Positions 1 through 8,734 of a stretch of 64,000 nt of DNA are shown here, piece by piece; within the stretch, counting starts at the first letter, position 1; every line of letters starts with the position of its first letter. The notes beneath the pieces are model-generated. The model did no database searches, was not told where the DNA came from, and saw nothing but the letters and a program-made list of their open reading frames with translations. Both the position numbers and the translations under genes were made by a program. This stretch comes from Lacrimispora amygdalina (GTDB lineage: Bacteria; Bacillota; Clostridia; Lachnospirales; Lachnospiraceae): NCBI RefSeq assembly GCF_900205965.1, contig NZ_OAOF01000021.1, forward strand, positions 1 to 64,000. Direction: 5' to 3'.

Positions 1-150
1 ATTATTGTCCACGATTTCTGGACATAGAGGGATACCCGAAGGGTGTTCCTTATTATTGTCCACGATTTTTGGACATAAAGGGGTACCCGAAGGGTGTTCC
101 TTATTATTGTCCACGATTTTTGGACATAAAGGGATACCCGAAGGGTGTCC
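1..150. repeat. 51-bp tandem repeat, about three units, cut by the window edge
   Basis: Three head-to-tail units begin near positions 1, 52 and 103. Each holds the segments ATTATTGTCCACGATTT and TACCCGAAGGGTGT. Units differ by a few substitutions (for example GGATACCC versus GGGTACCC). Each unit can fold into a hairpin around ACCC-GAA-GGGT; in the third unit the arms GGATACCC and GGGTGTCC pair over 8 bp with a GAA loop. The array probably continues left of the window. The 51-bp period is divisible by three, so a translated frame stays open, but no ribosome site supports a protein. It lies downstream of acpP. Function unknown. Confidence 0.85.
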
Positions 151-163
151 CTCTATGAAAGAA

Positions 164-199
164 GGTGCTGCGGTCAGACCATATGGTCTTAGCAGCACC
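164..199 (-). terminator. Hairpin downstream of acpP, probable terminator
   Basis: Arms GGTGCTGC (164-171) and GCAGCACC (192-199) form a perfect 8-bp stem, with an inner palindrome GACCATATGGTC. On the minus strand the hairpin follows the acpP stop codon by 9 bases and is followed by CTTCTTTC, a weak T-rich tail. It probably ends the plsX-acpP transcript. Confidence 0.6.
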
Positions 200-207
200 C
201 ACATCTA

Positions 208-438
208 TTAATTTAATGCATTCTTGATCTGTTCTACTGCGTCACTGACACTCACGATATTTTCTGCCACTTCAGTTGGAATCTCAATATCAAATTCCTC
301 CTCAATGCCCATAACAATCTGGAACACATCAAGGGAGTCAGCACCAAGATCATCCACAAATGTGGAGTTCATGGTAACCTCCTCCGGCTCAATATTTAAT
401 ACCTCTGCAATAATTACCTGTAATTTCTCAAATTCCAT
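208..438 (-). CDS. acpP: Acyl carrier protein
   Basis: Cytosolic carrier of fatty acyl intermediates in type II fatty acid synthesis and a donor to PlsX. The protein has 76 residues, the usual family length, and is strongly acidic. The motif GADSLD places Ser35 as the 4'-phosphopantetheine attachment site, followed by the usual helix of alternating hydrophobic and Glu residues. A GGAAGG ribosome site precedes the ATG. It lies 19 bases downstream of plsX on the same strand, so the two are co-transcribed, the usual Firmicute arrangement. Identification is secure. Confidence 0.97.
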   Translation of the reverse strand: MEFEKLQVIIAEVLNIEPEEVTMNSTFVDDLGADSLDVFQIVMGIEEEFDIEIPTEVAENIVSVSDAVEQIKNALN

Positions 439-457
439 TTGTTTTCCTTCCTCTCTC

Positions 458-1474
458 CTATTCTTGATTTTCTTCTTTCATTTTAAGACTTTCTCTTATC
501 TTATCATTAATTCCCTGTTCTTTGAAGGTTACGCATTGAAGTATGGAATTTTTAATTTCTGCCGCTTTTGAATTCCCATGAGTCTTTACTACCAGACCAT
601 TCAGTCCCAGAAGCGGAGCTCCGCCATATCGGGATGAATCAAATGATTTTAAAGTTTCTTTTAAAGCAGGCTTCACTAGCAGAGCACCGATTTTGCTTCT
701 AAAATTCCCCATCATACCACTCTTTACCTTGTTAATCAAGGTCGCGCCTACTCCTTCATACAGCTTCAGGATTACATTGCCCACAAATGCCTCACATACT
801 ATGACATCTGCACCGCCATGCGGAATCTCTCTGGCCTCAATGCTTCCGGTAAAATGAATATCCTTACAATCCTTTAACAGCGGAAATGTTTCTTTTACTA
901 ACGCATTTCCCTTTTCTTCCTCTGCGCCGATATTGACAATGGCTACTGTAGGATTCTTAATGCCCACAACATGCTCCATGTAAAGAGAGCCCATTCGGGC
1001 AAACTGTACCAGATGAGAGGGTCTGGCATCCACATTCGCACCACAGTCAATCAGCAGGGAAACACCTTTTTCTGTAGGAATAAGCGGTGCAAGCGGTGGT
1101 CTTTCGACACCCTTGATCCGTCCGACTATCACCTGTCCGCCAACCAGTATGGCGCCTGAGCTACCGGCCGATACAAATGCATCCGCCTCTTTTTGTTTTA
1201 CCAGATTCATTCCCACAACGATGGAAGAATCTTTCTTCTTACGTATAGCGTTAACCGGAGGTTCTTCCGTCTCGATTACCTCTGTCGCATTCACAATCTG
1301 TATCTGGTCCTTATTGAATGTGTATTTTGTAAGTTCTTCAGATATCATCTGTTCCTGCCCTACTAAGAGAACCCGGATCTCTTTATTCGCGTTTACCGCC
1401 TCCACGGCACCTGCTACCGTCTGTACCGGTGCATAGTCACCGCCCATGGCATCCACAGCTACTTTTATCATCAT
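458..1474 (-). CDS. plsX: Phosphate acyltransferase PlsX
   Basis: Converts acyl-ACP and inorganic phosphate to acyl-phosphate, the first committed donor for phosphatidic acid synthesis through PlsY; a peripheral membrane enzyme. 338 residues, normal for the family. The N-terminus carries the characteristic VAVDAMGGDYAP segment, and the glycine-rich stretches typical of PlsX follow (SAGSSGAILVGG, GALLVKPALKETL). Two Met codons start the frame; the GGGG ribosome site fits either. It sits directly upstream of acpP, as in most Firmicutes, but its usual upstream partner rpmF lies about 23 kb away in this window. A separate promoter precedes it. Confidence 0.96.
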   Translation of the reverse strand: MMIKVAVDAMGGDYAPVQTVAGAVEAVNANKEIRVLLVGQEQMISEELTKYTFNKDQIQIVNATEVIETEEPPVNAIRKKKDSSIVVGMNLVKQKEADAFVSAGSSGAILVGGQVIVGRIKGVERPPLAPLIPTEKGVSLLIDCGANVDARPSHLVQFARMGSLYMEHVVGIKNPTVAIVNIGAEEEKGNALVKETFPLLKDCKDIHFTGSIEAREIPHGGADVIVCEAFVGNVILKLYEGVGATLINKVKSGMMGNFRSKIGALLVKPALKETLKSFDSSRYGGAPLLGLNGLVVKTHGNSKAAEIKNSILQCVTFKEQGINDKIRESLKMKEENQE

Positions 1475-1515
1475 GATTCCCCTTTCAAGTGTTTCCTAAA
1501 GATAATCTATTACAT

Positions 1516-1544
1516 AATATACTAAATATTAATCTATAAATCAA
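1516..1544 (-). promoter_or_regulatory. Predicted sigma-A promoter of plsX-acpP
   Basis: On the minus strand, -35 TTGATT (1539-1544) and -10 TATATT (1516-1521) are separated by 17 bp. The surrounding sequence is very AT-rich. No clear FapR-type palindrome was found. It gives plsX a promoter independent of rpmF. Confidence 0.6.
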
Positions 1545-1580
1545 TAATAAATTAAGAAATTTAAACCAGAAAAAATCGGC

Positions 1581-2927
1581 CTAGACAGCCTGCTGATTTT
1601 CCACCTTTTTTATAACATAAATATAAGATACTCCCGTGAATATAGCTGCGCTTAACCATGCTGCAGGATCACAGGCGCATGCAAGAGGAAAGCTTAACAG
1701 CTTTATGGCAAGCATTGCCGTAATCAATCTGGCTGCCAGTTCTACGACGCCGCCCATCATAGGAAGAAATCCGTATCCGCACCCCTGCATGGTATTGCGG
1801 AAAATAAAGATAGTCCCGAGAGGAATGTAAAAAGCAGCACACAAATAACTGTAGGTTTTCGCCCAGGGAAGAATTTCTGCCAGATCAACATTGCCGGAGA
1901 AAAACAGCTTTAGTGCAAAGGGAAGTCCCAGGACTACAACGATCGTGGAAACAACAGCATAAATCACTTCTGTAGTCAAAGCAAGACGAACCCCTCGTTT
2001 GATCCTTCCGATATCTCCCTTTCCATAGTTTTGACCTGCATAAGTAGCCATGGTTTGTCCCATAGCAATCATTCCCTGAATGACCATACTCTGAAACTTA
2101 TTAGCCGCCGTGTTTGATGCTACTGCTACGGAACCAAAAAGATTCACTGCAGACTGCATGATCATAGTACCTGACGCAGTGATACCAAACTGCAGAGCCA
2201 TGGGTATTCCGACAGACAGCTGGATTCTTGTGTCGTACTGATGAAGCTTCCAATGATGCCTTTCGGGAGTTAAAACAGGCATTTTTCTGGTGATATAAAT
2301 GATACACAATAGCGCCGAAACACCCTGAGACACGTTGGTCGCCCAGGCTGCGCCTGCCACTCCCATCTTAAAACTGATTACAAAAATCAAATCAAGCATG
2401 ATATTTAAACATGCGGAAAACACCAGAAACATGAGTGGTATGCGGCTGTTACCAACGGCGCGTAGAAACGAGGAAAACAGATTATAGAATACGTTTGCTA
2501 TAATTCCCATGCAGATAATAGAGATATAAGTGTATGCGTCTCCCATAATATCAGAAGGAGTATTCATAAGTCTTAAAAGTATTCTCATAAAGGACAGACT
2601 GGATACAGTCATAATCACTATGACAAACAAAGACAATAGAATGCCATTTGCCACAGATCTCTTCGTTCCGTTTTCGTCGCCTGCACCGAACCGCTGACTG
2701 GTCAGAACTGTAAATCCGGTCGACATTCCCTGCGAGAATCCAATAACCAGGAACATAATGGTTCCGGTTGACCCCACTGCTGCCAATGCATTCGGTCCCA
2801 CAAAACGTCCCACTATAATGGTATCCACCATATTGTAAAACTGCTGAAATATATTTCCGATTAAAAGCGGAATTGTAAATTTTAAAATGATGGGAAGCGG
2901 ATTGCCTCTCGTCATATCGGTCTCCAT
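1581..2927 (-). CDS. MATE family multidrug/cation efflux transporter
   Basis: Integral membrane antiporter of the MATE (NorM/DinF-like) family, 448 residues with about twelve hydrophobic segments. The N-terminal part (GNPLPIILKFTIPLLIGN and, shortly after, FYNMVDTIIVGRFVG) is the characteristic MATE first repeat, and a related second repeat starts near residue 240 (VGIPMALQFG). The substrate cannot be read from sequence; drugs or cationic metabolites are usual. It stands alone between plsX and the ribose operon, with divergent-free flanks and no obvious shared promoter. Family call is secure, physiological role is not. Confidence 0.93.
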   Translation of the reverse strand: METDMTRGNPLPIILKFTIPLLIGNIFQQFYNMVDTIIVGRFVGPNALAAVGSTGTIMFLVIGFSQGMSTGFTVLTSQRFGAGDENGTKRSVANGILLSLFVIVIMTVSSLSFMRILLRLMNTPSDIMGDAYTYISIICMGIIANVFYNLFSSFLRAVGNSRIPLMFLVFSACLNIMLDLIFVISFKMGVAGAAWATNVSQGVSALLCIIYITRKMPVLTPERHHWKLHQYDTRIQLSVGIPMALQFGITASGTMIMQSAVNLFGSVAVASNTAANKFQSMVIQGMIAMGQTMATYAGQNYGKGDIGRIKRGVRLALTTEVIYAVVSTIVVVLGLPFALKLFFSGNVDLAEILPWAKTYSYLCAAFYIPLGTIFIFRNTMQGCGYGFLPMMGGVVELAARLITAMLAIKLLSFPLACACDPAAWLSAAIFTGVSYIYVIKKVENQQAV

Positions 2928-3059
2928 AATCTTTCACCCTTTGCCTGTTTATTATTCTGCCATACTTTACCATGAGGCACAGACGTATTTTACCATGATA
3001 TCATGCACTTGTCACGGTTCTTTTCAAACTGTTTTAACTTCTATCCTTCTTTGCCACAT

Positions 3060-3102
3060 AAAAACGGCTGCCAGAAACCGTTTTTAAGGGATCTGGCAGC
3101 CG
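3060..3102 (-). terminator. Rho-independent terminator of the rbs operon
   Basis: Perfect 10-bp arms CGGCTGCCAG (3065-3074) and CTGGCAGCCG (3093-3102), followed on the minus strand by TTTTTATG. It lies 18 bases beyond the rbsB stop codon and ends the deoC-rbsB transcript. Confidence 0.88.
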
Positions 3103-3119
3103 CCTTGCATATGTATCGT

Positions 3120-4139
3120 TTATTCTTTTGTAACTAATCCATTTACATTTTCAGAGGTAACCAGTTCATTGTCCAGAATAACGTATTTTTCGACATTCTT
3201 ACCTTCCAGATAATCATAAGCTGTTTTTAATATTGCTTTTCCAAGGAAAAACGGAGGCTCTGCTATGGTCGCTTCTACCTTTCCTGCTTTAATTGCCTCA
3301 ATGGTGTCATCAATGGCATCACAGCCAATCATTGTGATTTCATCAAGACGCCCTGCAGCTTCAATGGCTTCTAATGCTCCCAGAAGCATTTCATCATTGG
3401 CAGCATATAAACCATCAATATGATCATTGGCCTGTAAAATGTTCTCCATCACACTCATACCCTTTGCCCGGTCAAAATCCGCCACCTGGCATGCAACTAT
3501 TTTCATATCCGGGTTCTGGCTTATAATTTCATTAAATCCTTTGGAACGGTTCTGGGCTACATTGGTCCCCATAATCCCCTGAAGTTCTACTATATTACCT
3601 TTTCCGCCCAGAGTATCTGCCAGATACTGCCCTGCCAGCTTTCCGGATTTGATTGCATCATATCCTATATGAGAGACCACATCTCCTCCGCTGGCTTCCC
3701 TGTCCATGGTAAGCACCGGAATTCCTGCCTTATTGCAGTCCTCGATGGATGAAACAATGGCATCCGAATCACAGGTATCAATAATAATACAGTCAGGTTT
3801 TTTCGTTATCAGGTTTTCTACGTCCTTCATCTGAACAGCCGGGTCATCCTGAGCATCCGTAATGTATAATTCCACTCCCAGCTCATCGGCTGCCTTTTGA
3901 ACCCCATCCTTAACATCAACAAAGAACGGATTCGTCTGGGTATTCATTGCCAGACCGATTACATATTTTTTCTTTGTTCCTGCATCTGTTTTTGCTGTGG
4001 TTTCCTCTGATTTCTTAACAGTGGATTCTGTCTGAGTGGTCTCTTTTGGAGACTCTGACGCTGCTTTTGTGCTGCATCCCGCGAGTGTAAACACCATCAG
4101 ACCTGCTGCCATTGCTGCTGCAATTCTTTTTTTCATCAT
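3120..4139 (-). CDS. rbsB: ABC sugar-binding lipoprotein, ribose type (RbsB-like)
   Basis: Extracellular substrate-binding lipoprotein of a ribose-type ABC importer. 339 residues. A signal peptide ends in the lipobox LAGCS, so Cys22 should carry the lipid anchor; a Ser/Thr/Lys-rich linker follows to about residue 55. The mature domain starts with YVIGLAMNTQTNPFF and contains NRSKGFNEI and GLYAANDEMLLGALEA, typical of periplasmic-binding-protein family 1 (RbsB/LacI fold). It is the last gene of the operon, right before a strong terminator. Ribose is the likely ligand from context; deoxyribose is possible because deoC leads the operon. Confidence 0.92.
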   Translation of the reverse strand: MMKKRIAAAMAAGLMVFTLAGCSTKAASESPKETTQTESTVKKSEETTAKTDAGTKKKYVIGLAMNTQTNPFFVDVKDGVQKAADELGVELYITDAQDDPAVQMKDVENLITKKPDCIIIDTCDSDAIVSSIEDCNKAGIPVLTMDREASGGDVVSHIGYDAIKSGKLAGQYLADTLGGKGNIVELQGIMGTNVAQNRSKGFNEIISQNPDMKIVACQVADFDRAKGMSVMENILQANDHIDGLYAANDEMLLGALEAIEAAGRLDEITMIGCDAIDDTIEAIKAGKVEATIAEPPFFLGKAILKTAYDYLEGKNVEKYVILDNELVTSENVNGLVTKE

Positions 4140-4181
4140 AATTGTTCCCTTCCCTTCTCAAATACATTAAATAGTTTCTAT

Positions 4182-5144
4182 TTATTCCGCTTTCGCAGAT
4201 AAATCCTTTACCTTTTTGTCCACCAGCACGGCAATCAGTACAACAGCACCTTTCACGATACTGGTTGCATGAGGGTTAACATTCATTAATGTGAGGATAT
4301 TGTCTATAATTCCCATAATCATGGCGCCCACTACGGTCGGAAGAACAAATCCCGTCCCTCCGCTTAAGCTGGTACCTCCAAGTATAACCGCTGCAATCGC
4401 ATCCATTTCAATTCCCTGTCCACTGGTGGACTGGGCTGACCCCAGCCTTGCAGTCAATACAATAGCCGCAATCCCGCTTAGAAGTCCATTCATAATATAA
4501 GCGGTCCATTCTGTTCTTTTTACTAATATGCCTGACAGCCGGGCTGCTTCCCGATTTCCCCCAAGTGCATAAATGCTCCTTCCAAACCGGGTTTGAGTCA
4601 ATATGTAATGTGCTGCCAGAAAAAGGAGTATAAGAATAATTACAGGAACTGGTACTCCTAAAACAGAGCCCTTTCCAATAAATTTATAAGCATCAGATTT
4701 TACCGGAATCGGTGAACCCTTCGTGTAGATTAAAACACACCCCCGCAGCAAAGTCATTGTGCCCAGAGTTGCTATAAACGGAGGGATTCCGCATTGAGAT
4801 ATAAATAAACCGTTGACAGCACCGCATACGGCACCTATGGTAACAGCCGTTATTGCCGCCAGAAACACGTTTCCGGTGGAAGCAAGAACTCCTGACGCCA
4901 CAACACCGGAGAGCCCCAGAATAGAACCAACGGATAAGTCAATTCCTCCGGTAAGTATTACGAAGGTCATTCCGCAGCCAATAATGCCTGCGACAGTAAC
5001 CTGCTTAAATACGTTAAACAGGTTTGAAATATTTAAAAAGCTTCCTGATAAGAATGCTGCAAACAGGCAAATGATAAGTAGTATTAAAACTGACCGATAA
5101 ATATTGATCTGGTTTATCAATTGTTTCTTAGCTTTCTGATTCAT
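4182..5144 (-). CDS. rbsC: ABC sugar permease (RbsC-like)
   Basis: Membrane permease subunit of the ribose-type importer, working as a dimer with RbsA. 320 residues with 8-10 hydrophobic segments. The signatures GGIDLSVGSILGLSG and ALGGNREAARLSGI match the RbsC/AraH/XylH family, and the segment GGTSLSGG near the C-terminus is also typical. The start codon overlaps the end of rbsA by 17 bases, indicating translational coupling. A GTGAGG ribosome site lies inside the rbsA coding end. Confidence 0.94.
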   Translation of the reverse strand: MNQKAKKQLINQINIYRSVLILLIICLFAAFLSGSFLNISNLFNVFKQVTVAGIIGCGMTFVILTGGIDLSVGSILGLSGVVASGVLASTGNVFLAAITAVTIGAVCGAVNGLFISQCGIPPFIATLGTMTLLRGCVLIYTKGSPIPVKSDAYKFIGKGSVLGVPVPVIILILLFLAAHYILTQTRFGRSIYALGGNREAARLSGILVKRTEWTAYIMNGLLSGIAAIVLTARLGSAQSTSGQGIEMDAIAAVILGGTSLSGGTGFVLPTVVGAMIMGIIDNILTLMNVNPHATSIVKGAVVLIAVLVDKKVKDLSAKAE

Positions 5145-6639
5145 TTTTCCTCACCCCTCCAGATGCATGTGCTAAAATCATTTCCTGATTCATGTCCTTT
5201 CCTGAAATCTCCAATACAATACGCCCTTCCCGCATCACTATAACCCGGTCACTGATTCCAATGAGCTCCGGTAAATCTGTGGAAACCATAAGAATGCTTT
5301 TTCCATTTTTTGTCAACTGATCCATAATGGAATATATTTCCGCTTTGGCCCCCACGTCTACTCCTCTTGTAGGTTCATTGAGAATAAGAATGTCAGAATC
5401 CGCTTCCAATACCTTTGCAAAAACGATCTTCTGCTGATTGCCGCCGCTTAGTTTTCCGGCCAGCTGTGCAGTAGAACTGATTCGGATATTTAATGATTTC
5501 ACCTGATGATTTACCCGCTCCGTCTCCAATCTGGTATTTAAATGAATTCCTTTTGTCATTTTCTTCAGGGACGACATGGAAATATTCTCCCGAATACTTC
5601 TTATTAGTACCAGTCCCTCCTGTTTCCGGTCATCAGACACAAAGCCTATTCCGGCTTTCAGTGCTTTTACAGGTGCAGAACAGTCTTTTCTCTCTCCATG
5701 TATCCAGAGTTCTCCGCTTTCCATTGGTATGGCACCGTATAAAATTTTAGATAGTTCTGTAGTTCCTGCGCCCAAAAGCCCGGTAATGCCTAGAATCTCT
5801 CCTCTATGAAGCTGGAGACTTACATTATGTAATTTCTTGTGTTTAATATTATTTGCTTCCATGACTATTTCCTGGGATTTAAAATCCCGGGCAGGATATA
5901 AATTAGAAACACTTCTGCCTACCATCATGGATACTACATCATCATAGTCTGTTTCACCTATCTCTTTAGAAGCCACATATCTGCCATCCCGGAACACAGT
6001 CAGACGATCTGAAATCCGAAAGATCTCATCCATACGATGGGAAATATAGATAATTGCAATCCCTTTCTTTTTCAGCTCTTCAATAATCTGAAACAGGACT
6101 TTAATCTCTTCCTCTGCCAGTGCGGCAGTTGGTTCATCCATAATGATAATTCTGGCACCTATAGTGAGACACTTGGCTATTTCTGTCATCTGTGCTTCAG
6201 CAACAGAAAGATCTTTTACTCTGGTTTTTGAACTGAATTTTAAACCTAAATGGTTTAAGTTATCCTGCGCATTATTATAAAGCTTGTCCCAATCCACCTT
6301 CCTAAAACCGTTTACCGGAAGTCTTCCAAGATACATATTTTCAGCAACTGATAATTCTGGAACCATATTAAACTCCTGATAAATCATGGCAATTCCTGAC
6401 TTTTCTGCGTCCCTGGCTGAATGAAATACCACCTTTTTTTCATTTAAATACATAGCTCCGGATGTATAAGGCTGAGCTCCTGCAATAATTTTCATTAAAG
6501 TGGATTTTCCTGCTCCGTTTTCCCCGCACAAAGCATGAACCTCACCCTCATATACTTCCAGATGCACCCCATCAAGAGCTTTTACGCCAGGAAATGTCTT
6601 TACGATTGATTCCAGTTTTAAAATTAACCTTCCTCCCAT
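5128..6639 (-). CDS. rbsA: ABC sugar importer ATPase, duplicated (RbsA-like)
   Basis: Cytosolic ATPase that powers the ribose-type importer. 503 residues with two fused nucleotide-binding domains. The first domain (about 1-245) has Walker A GENGAGKST, a signature-like LSVAEAQMTEIAK and Walker B IIIMDEPTAAL. The second (about 255-495) has the usual degenerate Walker A GLLGAGTTE and an intact LSGGNQQK signature plus ILILNEPTRGVDVGA. This asymmetry is normal for RbsA/MglA. The ATG has an AAGGGG ribosome site 7 bases upstream. It follows rbsD by 27 bases and overlaps rbsC. Confidence 0.95.
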   Translation of the reverse strand: MGGRLILKLESIVKTFPGVKALDGVHLEVYEGEVHALCGENGAGKSTLMKIIAGAQPYTSGAMYLNEKKVVFHSARDAEKSGIAMIYQEFNMVPELSVAENMYLGRLPVNGFRKVDWDKLYNNAQDNLNHLGLKFSSKTRVKDLSVAEAQMTEIAKCLTIGARIIIMDEPTAALAEEEIKVLFQIIEELKKKGIAIIYISHRMDEIFRISDRLTVFRDGRYVASKEIGETDYDDVVSMMVGRSVSNLYPARDFKSQEIVMEANNIKHKKLHNVSLQLHRGEILGITGLLGAGTTELSKILYGAIPMESGELWIHGERKDCSAPVKALKAGIGFVSDDRKQEGLVLIRSIRENISMSSLKKMTKGIHLNTRLETERVNHQVKSLNIRISSTAQLAGKLSGGNQQKIVFAKVLEADSDILILNEPTRGVDVGAKAEIYSIMDQLTKNGKSILMVSTDLPELIGISDRVIVMREGRIVLEISGKDMNQEMILAHASGGVRKNESES

Positions 6640-6666
6640 TTTAATTCCCCTTCTCCTCGCCTGATC

Positions 6667-7065
6667 TCAATAGGCGCACCCTGAGATCAGAATCACGTTG
6701 GTATAACCAGTAAACTCGCCTGTGAGTATAATTGCTTTTGCTCCTTCTGTCATTTTTTTCAGTTCGCTGTGAGGAATGTATTCCACAGGAATCCCCTCAG
6801 GCAGAAGAGCCAGTGCTTTATTATGCAGATCTCTGCTTACCTCCAGTGCTTCCTGGGCAAAAACAGCCCTTTCCGTTACCATATACTTTTCAATCTCTTC
6901 AAGTACCTCTAAGTAGGGCGGACTTCCCTGTTTCCATCCCAGATCCACACGCTCCACTCCTTTTGGAACAGGAAGCCCGGCATCGGCAATTACAAGCATA
7001 TCCATATGCCGGATTTCTGCCAGGATTTTTGAAAGCTGCGGGTGGAAAATACCAGTCTTTAACAT
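6667..7065 (-). CDS. rbsD: D-ribose pyranase RbsD
   Basis: Interconverts beta-pyran and beta-furan forms of D-ribose, supplying ribokinase with its substrate. About 132 residues, the usual length. The N-terminal segment GIFHPQLSKILAEIRH with the following DAGLPVP is diagnostic of RbsD and includes the catalytic His region. The first ATG at 7071 sits directly on the GGAGGG ribosome site, so the ATG at 7065, with about 7 bases of spacing, is the better start. That start lies two bases beyond the ribokinase stop codon, and the ribosome site lies inside the last rbsK codons. Its presence argues for ribose as an operon substrate. Confidence 0.93.
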   Translation of the reverse strand: MLKTGIFHPQLSKILAEIRHMDMLVIADAGLPVPKGVERVDLGWKQGSPPYLEVLEEIEKYMVTERAVFAQEALEVSRDLHNKALALLPEGIPVEYIPHSELKKMTEGAKAIILTGEFTGYTNVILISGCAY

Positions 7066-7067
7066 TA

Positions 7068-8003
7068 TCATCCCTCCATTTTATGAGATTTCATAAATGC
7101 ATCAATTTCAGATCGTTCCGGCATTGCAGGTGTTGTTCCGATCCTCTGGACTGAAATAGCTGCCAGGGCATTGGCAAATTCCGCTGCTTCCCATAAATCC
7201 TTTCCTTCCGCCAGAGCTGTGACAAGACCGCCGTTAAATGCGTCCCCTGCTCCAGTTGTATCCACGGCCTCAACCTGATAGGCGGGCAGCATTCCTCTTT
7301 TTTTATGAGATGCAATATAAACCCCTCTGCTTCCCATGGTTATCATTACATTCCGCACTCCCTTTTCCAGGAAATAATCCGCTGCTTTTCCTGCACTCTC
7401 TTCTCCATCTACCGTTATGCCGGTCAGAATTCCAGCTTCCACTTCATTGGGCGTAATCAGTTCCACCCGTTTTAGAATGCTGTCACTGACAGGCTGTACA
7501 GGTGCCGTATTTAATATAATTTTAACCCCTTTCTCAGATGCTATTTCAACCGTTTTCTTAACGGATGAAAGATTTGTTTCCAGCTGGATGAGCAGATAGT
7601 CTGACTGGTCCAGAAGGTCAGAGATTGATTCCACCTCTTCATCAGTAATCGTATTACAGGCTCCCGGGATCACAGCAATTTCATTTTGGCTGGTATTCTC
7701 ATCTACCATAATAAGCGCTGTTCCTGTCTCTGCCTTTTCACTACTGAAAACCCGTTTTGTATCCATGCCCAGCTTTGTCATCGTTTCAATGGCAAGATCT
7801 GCAAAGGTGTCTTTACCAACCTTCGTCACCATGGTTACGTCTGCTCCCGCTTTATGAGCAGCAACCGCCTGATTAAACCCTTTTCCTCCTGGTCCCATCT
7901 TAAATAAACTTCCCTTCACCGTTTCTCCCGGCACAGGCAGATGCGGACATCTTCCCATTAAATCTACAACAAAACTCCCAAATATCGTTATTTTCCTACC
8001 CAT
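7068..8003 (-). CDS. rbsK: Ribokinase
   Basis: PfkB-family sugar kinase that phosphorylates ribose (and often deoxyribose) at O5. 311 residues. The N-terminus has the segment PGETVKGSLFKMGPGGKGFNQA in two adjoining motifs (PfkB signature 1), and the C-terminus has DTTGAGDAFNGG, with the catalytic Asp in GAGD (signature 2). The residues NTAPV and ITPNEVEA also match ribokinases. An AGGAG ribosome site precedes the ATG. It lies 18 bases after deoC, and its stop codon abuts rbsD. Confidence 0.95.
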   Translation of the reverse strand: MGRKITIFGSFVVDLMGRCPHLPVPGETVKGSLFKMGPGGKGFNQAVAAHKAGADVTMVTKVGKDTFADLAIETMTKLGMDTKRVFSSEKAETGTALIMVDENTSQNEIAVIPGACNTITDEEVESISDLLDQSDYLLIQLETNLSSVKKTVEIASEKGVKIILNTAPVQPVSDSILKRVELITPNEVEAGILTGITVDGEESAGKAADYFLEKGVRNVMITMGSRGVYIASHKKRGMLPAYQVEAVDTTGAGDAFNGGLVTALAEGKDLWEAAEFANALAAISVQRIGTTPAMPERSEIDAFMKSHKMEG

Positions 8004-8021
8004 AAGTTTCTCCTCTTCTCT

Positions 8022-8657
8022 TTACAGCAGAGCAACCCCATTACCGGCACCAATTCGGTCTGCTCCTGCTTCTATCATGGCCCTGGCTTCCTCCGGTGTC
8101 CTTATTCCTCCGCTGGCCTTTACTTTCATTCTTCCTCCCACCGTTTTTCTCATAAGTGCCACATCCTCAATAGTTGCACCTCCGGTACTAAAACCTGTGG
8201 ATGTTTTGACGAAATGTGCTCCTGCTTCCATGGAAAGTTCACAGGCCTTTACGATTTCATCTTTTGTTAAAAGGCAGGTTTCAAGAATCACTTTTACGGT
8301 TCTTCCATGGCATGCATCAACAACAGCTTTTATGTCTTCGCGGACCAGATCATAATTTTTATCTTTCAGGGCGCTGATGTTTATTACCATATCCACTTCA
8401 TCCGCTCCTGCCTTTACTGCCTCTGCCGCTTCAAATGCCTTTGCAGATGTCAGCATGGCTCCCAAAGGGAAGCCTGCCACACAGCAGACTGACACGCCTG
8501 TGTCCTTCAGCTCCTCTGCTGCCAGAGGTACCTGAGAAGTGTTTACACATACGGATGCAAACCCATATTCTTTCGCCTCCTGACAGTATTTTCTGATTGT
8601 TTCCGCTCCGGCATCCGCCTTCAGCATTGTATGGTCTATCATGTTTGCTATGCTCAT
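8022..8657 (-). CDS. deoC: Deoxyribose-phosphate aldolase
   Basis: Cleaves 2-deoxyribose 5-phosphate to glyceraldehyde 3-phosphate and acetaldehyde. About 211 residues, the usual length of the bacterial short form. The Schiff-base lysine is in HFVKTSTGF (Lys151 from the start chosen here), the second conserved lysine is in KVKASGG (Lys180), and DEVDMV carries the conserved Asp. The GGAGG ribosome site directly abuts the ATG at 8663, so the in-frame ATG at 8657, 6 bases away, is the likelier start. It is the first gene of the rbs operon, unusual for a plain ribose system and suggesting deoxyribose or nucleoside-derived sugar use. Confidence 0.95.
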   Translation of the reverse strand: MSIANMIDHTMLKADAGAETIRKYCQEAKEYGFASVCVNTSQVPLAAEELKDTGVSVCCVAGFPLGAMLTSAKAFEAAEAVKAGADEVDMVINISALKDKNYDLVREDIKAVVDACHGRTVKVILETCLLTKDEIVKACELSMEAGAHFVKTSTGFSTGGATIEDVALMRKTVGGRMKVKASGGIRTPEEARAMIEAGADRIGAGNGVALL

Positions 8658-8686
8658 ATCCATCCTCCACTATTAATTATTGTAGT

Positions 8687-8726
8687 ATGTAACCGGTTAC
8701 ATATTGGGGTAAAAATAAACTGCCAA
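8687..8726 (-). promoter_or_regulatory. rbs operon promoter with LacI-type operator over the -10
   Basis: On the minus strand, -35 TTGGCA (8721-8726), 17-bp spacer, -10 TATGTA (8698-8703). A perfect 16-bp palindrome ATGTAACCGGTTACAT (8687-8702) overlaps the -10 and the start region. The same 14-bp core recurs in the promoter of the adjacent LacI-family gene. The sequence also satisfies the general CcpA cre consensus, so dual control is possible. Confidence 0.75.
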
Positions 8727-8734
8727 TCTGCAGT

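Noticed and set aside
1..150. Possible CRISPR array
   Set aside because: Units are directly adjacent 51-bp tandem copies without unique spacers, and no cas genes are near.
5..211. Open plus-strand frame of 68 codons through the 51-bp repeats
   Set aside because: It only mirrors the repeat period (51 is divisible by three), has no ribosome site and ends in a terminator-like hairpin.
2551..2973. Minus-strand frame of 140 codons overlapping the MATE gene start
   Set aside because: It is an alternative frame of the MATE coding region; the MATE frame has the family motifs.
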